Below are positions 57,769 to 64,000 of a stretch of DNA of 64,000 nt, piece by piece. This DNA comes from Chloroflexota bacterium (GTDB lineage: Bacteria; Chloroflexota; Dehalococcoidia; Lucifugimonadales; UBA3495), in NCBI GenBank assembly GCA_028873965.1, contig JAPPMU010000020.1, forward strand, positions 95,429-159,428, in the 5' to 3' direction. The notes below the pieces were generated by a model, which was given only the letters and a program-made list of their open reading frames with translations, was not told the origin of the DNA and did no database searches. Numbering within the stretch: the first letter of the stretch is position 1; every line of letters starts with the position of its first letter. Both the position numbers and the translations under genes were made by a program.

Positions 57769-58038
57769 TCAGCCGCCGCCGATGGCCGGCAGAAAGTGCA
57801 TCTCGGTGTCCTCGCTGACGCGTTCCATCAGACCGAGTTGGCTGACGTCGCCGTCGACGATGACGGCCAAGCCGGGAGTTATGTCATCCAGCTCTTCGTC
57901 GTAGAGGAGTTCCTTCATGCCGGGATGGAGCTGTTCCAGGTTGTTGATAACCTGGCGCACGGTGGCGCCGGCGACCTGGACACGGTCGGGAGCGCCGGTG
58001 ATACGCTGCATCTGCGCGGGTATCCATACGTCAGGCAT
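57769..58038 (-). CDS. MoaD/ThiS-type ubiquitin-like sulfur carrier protein
   Basis: An 89-residue beta-grasp protein, MPDVWIPAQMQRITG at the start, then GATVRQVINNLEQLHPGMKELL and VIVDGDVS, ending in FLPAIGGG. The C-terminal double glycine is the site of thiocarboxylate formation. MoaD is favoured because a molybdopterin enzyme gene lies just upstream; a role in cysteine or thiamine sulfur transfer is also possible. ATG 58038 follows GAGGAGGT. Confidence 0.87.
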   Translation of the reverse strand: MPDVWIPAQMQRITGAPDRVQVAGATVRQVINNLEQLHPGMKELLYDEELDDITPGLAVIVDGDVSQLGLMERVSEDTEMHFLPAIGGG

Positions 58039-58082
58039 TCCGACCTCCTCATGTTTGGCGCCGGTTGAGCGAACGCTGGCGA

Positions 58083-58108
58083 CAGGGGCGAATGGTCGTC
58101 CGCCCCTG
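58083..58108. repeat. GGGGCG palindrome between the molybdenum-enzyme and MoaD-like genes
   Basis: CAGGGGCG..CGCCCCTG inverted repeat of 26 bases, nearly the same as the one at 225-250. Confidence 0.65.
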
Positions 58109-58125
58109 CGCTGTCCCGCCACGAT

Positions 58126-60450
58126 CTACGAGCCGTTCTTTTCCCAGAGAGCTTCCAGGACGTTACCCGGGTTCATGGGAAGCACCGTCAAGCGGACGCC
58201 GATGGCATCGTAGATGGCGTTGGCGATGGCGGCCATGGGTGGGACGATGGGCACCTCACCCACACCGCGCACGCCGTAGGGGTGATTCGGATTGGTGATC
58301 TCGACGATGCAGGTGTCGATCATCGGCAGGTCGAGGCTGGTGGGCATACGGTAGTCCAGGAAGCTGGAGTTGACCATGTGCCCCTGATCGTTGGTGTAGT
58401 ACTCCTCGTTGAGGGCCCAGCCGATGCCCTGGACGGCTCCGCCCTGGATCTGGCCTTCCACATAGGACGGGTGGATGGCCTTTCCGGCGTCCTGCACGGC
58501 GGTGTAGCGGACGATCTCGACCTTGCCCGTGTCCTCGTCGACTTCAACGTCAACGATGTGGACACCGATGCAAGGACCGGCTCCGCCGGGGTTGACGCCG
58601 CCGCGGCCGACGATGGGGCCGCCAGTGGGAACCTGGCGGGCGGCGAGCTGCTGGAAGGTCATCTGCAACTGGTCGTCGGCGCGGTGCTTGAGTACGCCGT
58701 CCTCGTAAAGCACGTCCTCGGGTTCCACTTCCCAGATGCGGGCGGCCCGGGCGATCATCTGCTGCCGGACATCCTGAGCGGCGGTGTAGGCGGCGAAACC
58801 GGTCTTGAAGGTGACGCTGCTGCCGCCGGTGTTGGAGGTGAAGCCGATGCTGTCGGTGTCGCCAATCTGGGGACTGACATCCTCTACGGCGATGCCCAAC
58901 ACCTCGGCCAGCTGCTGGGCGACGGAGGCGCGGGTGCCGCCGATGTCGGGCGAACCCTCGGTCAGCGTAACGGTGCCGTCAGGGTTGACCAGGGCGACCG
59001 CGGCGGACGGGCCGGTGTTGTTGCCCCAGAAACCGGAGGCGACGCCGCGGCCGCGCTTCTTCCCGTCTTTGGGGGCGCTGTAGTGGGGATGCGACTTGGT
59101 GGCCTCCAGGGTCTCGATGTAGCCAACCGTCGGAGTCAGCGGGCCGGTGGGACGACGGGTACCTTCCTTGGCGCTGTTGATGAGACGTAGGTCGATGGGA
59201 TCGACGCCGAGTTTCTCGGCCAGCTCGTCCAGGGCGACTTCCACGCAGTAGGCCGCGGCTGGTGAACCGGGCGCGCGGTAGGCCGCGGTCTTGGGCCGGT
59301 TGACGACGATGTCGTAGCCCTCGATCCAGGTGTTGGGGATGTCGTAGGCGGCGAGCACGCAGTTGGCCGCGCCGGCGACGGGGGAGCCGGGGAACGCGCC
59401 GGCCTCGAAGATCAGGTGAACCTCGGCGGCGGTGATCTTGCCGTCGTTGGTCGCGCCGATGCGGCAGGAGATCTCGGTGCCGGAGGTCGGGCCGGTGGCC
59501 TCAAAGACCTCGGTGCGGTTCATGGATACTTTGACCGGCGCGTGGGCCTTGCGAGCCAGCAGGGCGGCCAGGGGTTCCATGTACACAGCGAGCTTGGCGC
59601 CAAAGCCACCGCCGATTTCCATGGGCACAGCCTTGACCTTGGATACCGGAATGCCAACCAGGCGGGCGGTGTGATCGCGGACGGTGAAGTGGCCCTGGCT
59701 GCTGGAGTAGATGGTCAGGCTACCGTCGTCGTGCCACATGGCAGTGCCGCTGTGGGGCTCGATGTAGCCCTGGTGGACGGCGGAGGTGGACACGCTGCGT
59801 TCAACGACGATGTCGGCGTCGGCGAAACCGGCGTCCAGATCGCCCATGCGGAACTCGAAGTGGTTGGCGGTGTTGGTGCCGTGCGTGTCATCGTCGTCGT
59901 CCAGTACGCCACCGGCGCGGGTGCCGGCCGTTTGAAACGCGGCGAGACGTTCGTGCACCAGGGTTGCGCCATCGGCCATGGCGTCGCGCGCGTGCATGAC
60001 CGGAGGCAACACCTCGTATTCGACGTCGATCAGGTCCAGGGCTTCCTCAGCGGTATGGGCATTGGTGGCGGCGACCGCGGCGATGGCGTGGCCCTTGTAG
60101 AGGGCCTTGTCCTGGGCCATGATGTTGTTGCTCAGGAACTTGAAGTTGACCATCGCGCCTTCGGCCAGGTCCGAGGCCCGTCCGGTGGGCTCGACGATAT
60201 CGGCGCCAGTGATGACGGCGCGGACGCCGGGCATGGCCTCAGCGCGGCTGGTGTCGATGGACTTGATGCGCGCGTGGGCGTGGGGGCTGCGCAGAACCTT
60301 TCCGAAGAGCATGCCGGGCAGGTTCAAATCGGCGCTGTAGCGGGCCATACCGGTGACCTTGTCCGCGCCGTCGTGGCGGACCGGGCGGGTCCCGACTACC
60401 TTGTATTCTTTGTCGCTAGTCAGGACCATGTTGGGGGTGTAGTCCGGCAT
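58126..60450 (-). CDS. xanthine dehydrogenase-family molybdopterin-binding subunit
   Basis: A 774-residue large subunit of the XdhA/CoxL family. N-terminal domain a/b hammerhead: GTRPVRHDGADKVTGMARYSADLNLPGMLFGKVLRSPHAHA. Then IGGGFGAK, AYRAPGSPAA and TGGSSVTF pterin-binding loops, and the catalytic glutamate in GVGEVP near the end. AYRAPG, not AYRCSF, means it is not a form I CO dehydrogenase. The medium FAD and small 2Fe-2S subunits usually next door are absent from this window on either side. GGAGGAG precedes ATG 60450. Hydroxylates an aromatic or heterocyclic substrate. Confidence 0.92.
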   Translation of the reverse strand: MPDYTPNMVLTSDKEYKVVGTRPVRHDGADKVTGMARYSADLNLPGMLFGKVLRSPHAHARIKSIDTSRAEAMPGVRAVITGADIVEPTGRASDLAEGAMVNFKFLSNNIMAQDKALYKGHAIAAVAATNAHTAEEALDLIDVEYEVLPPVMHARDAMADGATLVHERLAAFQTAGTRAGGVLDDDDDTHGTNTANHFEFRMGDLDAGFADADIVVERSVSTSAVHQGYIEPHSGTAMWHDDGSLTIYSSSQGHFTVRDHTARLVGIPVSKVKAVPMEIGGGFGAKLAVYMEPLAALLARKAHAPVKVSMNRTEVFEATGPTSGTEISCRIGATNDGKITAAEVHLIFEAGAFPGSPVAGAANCVLAAYDIPNTWIEGYDIVVNRPKTAAYRAPGSPAAAYCVEVALDELAEKLGVDPIDLRLINSAKEGTRRPTGPLTPTVGYIETLEATKSHPHYSAPKDGKKRGRGVASGFWGNNTGPSAAVALVNPDGTVTLTEGSPDIGGTRASVAQQLAEVLGIAVEDVSPQIGDTDSIGFTSNTGGSSVTFKTGFAAYTAAQDVRQQMIARAARIWEVEPEDVLYEDGVLKHRADDQLQMTFQQLAARQVPTGGPIVGRGGVNPGGAGPCIGVHIVDVEVDEDTGKVEIVRYTAVQDAGKAIHPSYVEGQIQGGAVQGIGWALNEEYYTNDQGHMVNSSFLDYRMPTSLDLPMIDTCIVEITNPNHPYGVRGVGEVPIVPPMAAIANAIYDAIGVRLTVLPMNPGNVLEALWEKNGS

Positions 60451-60585
60451 TAGTTACTCCTCCGGCTGGTACGAGAATTGCGGGCTTGACACGGCCGGGC
60501 GAAGCCCGAAAATCCCGTGCCGGCAGTATGATAGCATAGCGCACAAACCGATGGGACGGGCCGGTTTCCGTCCCAAGTTAACGTG

Positions 60586-60690
60586 CAGTGAGCAGCGAGA
60601 TCGCCGCGCTGCGCTCGCGATTACAGGAATGCGACAGGCGAGTTCAGCGGTGAGATTGCTGTGCCGCGTTCGCGATGACAAACACGGAAT
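60586..60690. repeat. two pieces of the GATTGCCGCGCT-type dispersed repeat
   Basis: Two neighbouring copies (about 60586-60626 and 60648-60680) with CGAGATCGCCGCGCTGCGCTCG and TTCGCGATGAC lie in the 250-base divergent gap between the molybdenum-enzyme gene and BKACE gene. No other feature seen there. Confidence 0.6.
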
Positions 60691-60700
60691 GGGCGGAAAC

Positions 60701-61588
60701 ATGGATACCATCATCATCAAGGGATGTCTCAACGGCAGCCGAGGACGAGAACACAATCCCAACGTGCCGTGGACGCCGGAGGAAGTGGCGCAGGAAGCCA
60801 TCCGGTGCTACGAAGCCGGCGCGTCGATAGTCCACATCCACGCCAGGACGCCGGACGGCGGCACCAGCTACGACCCGGCGTGGTACGCGCAGACCGACGC
60901 GATGATCCGGGCGCAGTGCGACCTGGTACTGAACCACACCACGGCACGGCAGGCGCACGTGCCCGTGGAGGCGGTGACGCGATACCTGCTGGAGACGCCG
61001 CAGCCGGTGGAGATGGTGTCGCTGAACCTGGGCTCGGGCACCCGCTGGGTCCAGGATCCGGACACCGGCCAGCGGCGCACGGTGACCAGCCCCAACTCCT
61101 TTGAGGACATCACGGCCACCCTGGACGCCTGCTACCAGCGCGGCACGTTTCCGGAGCCGGCCGTGCACGACGTGGGGAACGTCAACGCCGCCATCACACT
61201 GATGCGGGAGGGGTACATCCGCGACTCCCGCTACTTCCTGGTGGAGCCGGGGGCGCATTGGGGAGACGGCCGATTGAACATGGTGGGTTCGCCGCGCAAC
61301 TATATGCTCATCGCCGACACCATCCGGGAGCACTATCCCGAAGCGACCTGGCTGGCGCACAGCAGCATGGAGCAGACTTTCCCGCTGTGCGCCATTGCCA
61401 TCGCCACGGGGGCGCACATCCGCGTGGGGTTTGAGGACAGTCCGTTCCTGCCCAACAACCCGGAGCCCCGATCAAACGCCGAGTACATCGAGTGGGCGGT
61501 CACCATGGCGCGGCTGCACGGGCGGGAGCCGGCCACGCCGCAGCAGGCCCGGGACATGCTGGGGTTGAACCCGTACCCGGAGGCGTAG
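60701..61588 (+). CDS. BKACE-family (3-keto-5-aminohexanoate cleavage enzyme, DUF849) protein
   Basis: A 295-residue TIM-barrel enzyme that condenses a beta-keto acid with acetyl-CoA to give acetoacetate and a new acyl-CoA. IIKGCLNGS, the zinc-binding VHIHARTPDGG, VEMVSLNLGS, and the late HIRVGFEDSPF segment are family marks. Active-site variation sets the substrate, so which beta-keto acid is used cannot be told. ATG 60701 (MDTIIIK) is chosen over one four codons earlier. Monocistronic or with the downstream MNT-HEPN gene. Confidence 0.9.
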   Translation: MDTIIIKGCLNGSRGREHNPNVPWTPEEVAQEAIRCYEAGASIVHIHARTPDGGTSYDPAWYAQTDAMIRAQCDLVLNHTTARQAHVPVEAVTRYLLETPQPVEMVSLNLGSGTRWVQDPDTGQRRTVTSPNSFEDITATLDACYQRGTFPEPAVHDVGNVNAAITLMREGYIRDSRYFLVEPGAHWGDGRLNMVGSPRNYMLIADTIREHYPEATWLAHSSMEQTFPLCAIAIATGAHIRVGFEDSPFLPNNPEPRSNAEYIEWAVTMARLHGREPATPQQARDMLGLNPYPEA

Positions 61589-61595
61589 CAGTAAC

Positions 61596-61623
61596 GGGAT
61601 TGCCGCGCTGCGCTCGCAATGAC
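61596..61623. repeat. GATTGCCGCGCTGCGCTCGC dispersed repeat
   Basis: Single arm of the same family as 28171-28261, lying right after the BKACE gene. The first possible ATG of the next gene falls inside it, which argues for the later start. Confidence 0.65.
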
Positions 61624-61636
61624 TGCTGGTGGGTAT

Positions 61637-62527
61637 ATGGGCAGGGAGCAGGCTGACCCCTTTGGACTGATGATTGCGACGGTGGCGCAGGAGTCTGACC
61701 CCAGCGTCACTGTGATCCTGTTCGGCTCCCGGGCCCGGGGGGACCACCGGCCCGACTCCGACGTGGACCTGCTGGTGGTCTGGGACGATACCCTTCCCCG
61801 GCCGGCGCCCCGCAGTAAAGCGGAGTCCGATGCCGCGCGCCACGAATTTTTCCAGCGTCTCGGCAATGTTGGGCTGGATAACATCAGCATGACGCGGCGG
61901 CAGTTCGGTTACTGCCGGCGGGCGCGCAACCACATCGCGGCGCAGGCCTTGCGGGACGGTGTGATTATGAATGACGACGACTTCAGCGATCTTTGCGACG
62001 AGGACTTTGACGACGGGTACCATGTTGGCTGGCCGGATATCCGCCAAAGGCTCATCAACGCGCGGCGGTGGCTGGGCAGCATGAATCACAACATCGACAC
62101 CGGCAACCATGACCAGGAGCTGATTGGCTTCGCCGCGCAGCAAGCGGTAGAAAACGCGCTGAAAGGCTGGATTTCGGCCCTTGACTGCGAGTACCGGAAC
62201 ATCCACCACCTCAAGGAATTGGCCGACATCGTGCTGGACAACACCGATGAAGGCTCATCACCGGCTCGCGCCGAGCTGGAAGCCCTGGTGGAATACACTG
62301 CGCTCACGGAAGCGCAGCGGGCCGCCCTGAGGCTGAATGATCGCGAGCCCCACGACTGGCTCAGCTTGTACGCCGTGCTGTACCGCTACGGCGGCGTGGA
62401 GCGCCGGCTGGACCTAGCCGGCTACCGGGACCTGCAAGAGCGCATCACCCGTGCGGTGACGGCTTTCGTGGATGAGGCGTTCCGGATCACCGGGACGGGG
62501 GCGGGAGATTTGGAGAGGCGGGAGTAG
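61637..62527 (+). CDS. nucleotidyltransferase-HEPN fusion (MNT-HEPN)
   Basis: A 296-residue protein. The N-terminal minimal nucleotidyltransferase has ILFGSRARGDHRPDSDVDLLVVW, the GSx10DxD motif. The C-terminal HEPN domain (about 140-265) has FAAQQAVENALKGWI and RNIHHLKELADI. In two-gene forms the MNT partner AMPylates the HEPN RNase toxin; here both are joined in one chain, so it may control itself. A metabolic or drug-modifying role is possible. Start ATG 61637, after GGTGGG, is used instead of the one within a repeat. Confidence 0.82.
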   Translation: MGREQADPFGLMIATVAQESDPSVTVILFGSRARGDHRPDSDVDLLVVWDDTLPRPAPRSKAESDAARHEFFQRLGNVGLDNISMTRRQFGYCRRARNHIAAQALRDGVIMNDDDFSDLCDEDFDDGYHVGWPDIRQRLINARRWLGSMNHNIDTGNHDQELIGFAAQQAVENALKGWISALDCEYRNIHHLKELADIVLDNTDEGSSPARAELEALVEYTALTEAQRAALRLNDREPHDWLSLYAVLYRYGGVERRLDLAGYRDLQERITRAVTAFVDEAFRITGTGAGDLERRE

Positions 62528-62532
62528 TCGTG

Positions 62533-64000
62533 ATGAGCGTGTTGCCGAAAATGTACGCGGTCGTCATCGGTCTGGCACTGCTGCTCGCGGCGACAGGCTG
62601 CATTGTGGTTGAAACGCCGGATACGCCGGCAACTGTGGAAGCCGAATTAACGCGCGTCGCTACCAAGGCCACACCGGACGTACAGGCTATGGTGTCAGCG
62701 GAGCTAACACGCGCCGCGCCTACGGCGACTCCACAACCGACGCCGGTAAATGTGCAGCCGCCCAACCCGACAGATGACCCTCCTCAGCAAACCGCGACAC
62801 CCCAGCCTACCGCTACACTGCAACATCTACACAGCGGGCCTACTATCGCCGAACTGGTCGCCCGGCTGCGTCCCAGCCTGGCGCATATTCGCACGTCATC
62901 CGGGAGCGGGTCCGGCTTTGTGTATGACCGGAGTGGCCTGGTTGCCACCAACGCCCACGTGGTGGACTGCTGCCGTAACGTTACCGTGATTGTGAACAAT
63001 CGGCGCTACCAGGGCAAGGTGCTGGGTCGGGATGACCACGCTGACCTGGCGGTGGTGCGGATAAACTCCGGCAGTCAATTTACGCAGGCTTCATTGGGCA
63101 ACGCCCGGCAAGTGGCAGTAGGGGACGAAGTGGTGGCGTTGGGATTTCCGTTGAACTTGGGAGATGATCTCACCGCCACAAAGGGGATCGTCTCGTCCCG
63201 TCGAACACTGGGAGGCTACGAGCACTTCCAGCACGACGCCTCGGTTAATCCGGGCAATAGCGGCGGGCCGCTAATAAATCTGGACGGCGTGGTGATCGGG
63301 ATGAACACGTCGAAGCATAAGGACGCTGAGGGAGTCGGGTTTGCGTTGTCAGTAGGTGAGATGGACGGTCGTCTCGCGGCTTTGGCCGGTTATGCTGCTG
63401 CTCCGACGATTCGACCCCAGCCTACTGCGACTCGGACGCCGACACCAACCCGACAAGCAGCGGTAGGCGATTACCAGCAAGTAAGCGGATTTGCCTGGCA
63501 TAGCTGTGCGTTGAAAAACAACGGCAGCATTGTTTGCTGGGGTAAGGACAGTTTCGGGGAAGCCACGCCACCAGCAGGAGCATTCAGACAGGTTACTGCC
63601 GGATCCATACAGACTTGCGGTCTAAGGACCGATGGTCAGATTGTTTGCTGGGGCAGAGCGTTTACGCAGCCAGAGGGAGACTTTCACCAAATCAGTGCTG
63701 GACAGATGCACACTTGCGGGGTGAAGACCAACGGCCGGGTCGCTTGTTGGGGAGGTGAAGATGCCTATACCGGGCAATCTGCGCCAACAGTGGACGAATT
63801 CAAACAGGTTACCGCCGGATCGAAATACAGTTGTGGAGTAAAGACCAACGCTAGGGTTGTTTGCTGGGGCCGAAATGACTACGGCCAAGCCACACCATCG
63901 GCAGGAGCTTTCAGTCAAGTCAGTGCAGGGTTCAATCATACCTGCGGAGTAAAGACCAACGCTAGGGTTGTTTGCTGGGGCCGAAATGACTACGGCCAAG
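62533..64000 (+). CDS. lipoprotein trypsin-like (HtrA-type) protease with RCC1-like repeats (runs off window)
   Basis: At least 489 residues, incomplete at the window end. Residues 1-23 form a lipoprotein signal peptide with lipobox AATGC. A Thr/Pro-rich linker follows to about 100. The protease domain (about 105-290) has the full catalytic triad: His in ATNAHVVD, Asp in DHADLAVV and Ser in GNSGGPL. After another TPTPTR linker come repeats of about 37 residues, each with a Cys-Gly, a CWG and an F-QV-AG part, a layout like RCC1/BLIP-II propellers. No PDZ domain. It should be anchored outside the cell, with the propeller as a binding module. Confidence 0.87.
   Translation, partial: MSVLPKMYAVVIGLALLLAATGCIVVETPDTPATVEAELTRVATKATPDVQAMVSAELTRAAPTATPQPTPVNVQPPNPTDDPPQQTATPQPTATLQHLHSGPTIAELVARLRPSLAHIRTSSGSGSGFVYDRSGLVATNAHVVDCCRNVTVIVNNRRYQGKVLGRDDHADLAVVRINSGSQFTQASLGNARQVAVGDEVVALGFPLNLGDDLTATKGIVSSRRTLGGYEHFQHDASVNPGNSGGPLINLDGVVIGMNTSKHKDAEGVGFALSVGEMDGRLAALAGYAAAPTIRPQPTATRTPTPTRQAAVGDYQQVSGFAWHSCALKNNGSIVCWGKDSFGEATPPAGAFRQVTAGSIQTCGLRTDGQIVCWGRAFTQPEGDFHQISAGQMHTCGVKTNGRVACWGGEDAYTGQSAPTVDEFKQVTAGSKYSCGVKTNARVVCWGRNDYGQATPSAGAFSQVSAGFNHTCGVKTNARVVCWGRNDYGQ

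Noticed and set aside
63835..64000. CRISPR array or tandem non-coding repeats at the window end
   Set aside because: The repeats are in frame, 37 codons long and part of a repeat-domain protein; no short repeats with unique spacers are seen anywhere in the window.

Overview
The window is a GC-rich, gene-dense bacterial segment. The gene set suggests a Chloroflexota bacterium, most likely of the SAR202/Dehalococcoidia kind. The clues are an FMN-dependent 2-hydroxyacid oxidase, a pyruvate:ferredoxin oxidoreductase operon, class III CoA-transferase, BKACE and xanthine-dehydrogenase-type catabolic genes, MeaB, a B12 riboswitch cobalt operon, many short GGGGCG palindromes and many defence and toxin genes. 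The lineage is an inference from gene content; there is no rRNA, and I saw no tRNA gene.

Layout. 1-10.7 kb: central carbon and redox enzymes (hydrolase tail, 2-hydroxyacid oxidase, porGD-porA-porB, a ThDP enzyme with a DUF971 protein, an FmdB zinc ribbon, a DadA-type oxidoreductase). 10.8-19.6 kb: an accessory block holding a two-TM protein with a duplicated tail, a double CaiB/BaiF protein, BrnT/BrnA, a large single-chain restriction-methylase, an HNH nuclease, a broken small gene and a retropepsin-like protein. 19.8-29.6 kb: a cysteinyl-tRNA synthetase fused to a family 2 glycosyltransferase, a HEPN-like protein, an SDR, meaB, an Mrr N-terminal-like protein, an SPFH/NfeD pair and a crotonase. 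29.7-40.2 kb, minus strand: a histidine operon hisZ-hisG-(phospholipase C-like)-hisD-hisC-hisB, interrupted between hisD and hisC by a 1330-residue DUF4011-helicase-nuclease defence gene. 40.3-46.3 kb: an AAA ATPase/DUF4276 pair, two SDRs, birA, a PaREP1-like protein and glyS. 46.5-55.3 kb, minus strand: a riboswitch-controlled operon cbiE-cobN-(unknown)-cbtB-cbtA-bchI/D-like chelatase for cobalt uptake and insertion. 55.4-64 kb: a DUF3352 protein, a second retropepsin-like protein, a MoaD-like protein and an orphan molybdopterin subunit, BKACE, an MNT-HEPN protein, and a lipoprotein protease with RCC1-like repeats that runs off the end.

The most striking pattern is duplication of gene 3-prime ends. 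The end of hisD is present twice, 4167 bp apart (67 of 68 core bases identical), with only the helicase gene between. The end of the CoA-transferase gene is present twice, 681 bp apart, with only brnT/brnA between, and the second copy supplies the last residues of BrnA. A third tail duplication (offset 260 bp) has no cargo. The hisD case looks like integration into a gene end: the rebuilt hisD carries a different last ten residues from the copy left next to hisC. No integrase is present. This suggests small, promoterless, co-directional cassettes placed at the 3-prime ends of housekeeping genes, or the same result by one-sided homologous recombination.

No stretch longer than 300 bases lacks a feature. 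The longest non-coding stretch (about 54980-55465) holds the cobalamin riboswitch and its terminator; other gaps hold hairpin terminators and dispersed palindromic repeats.
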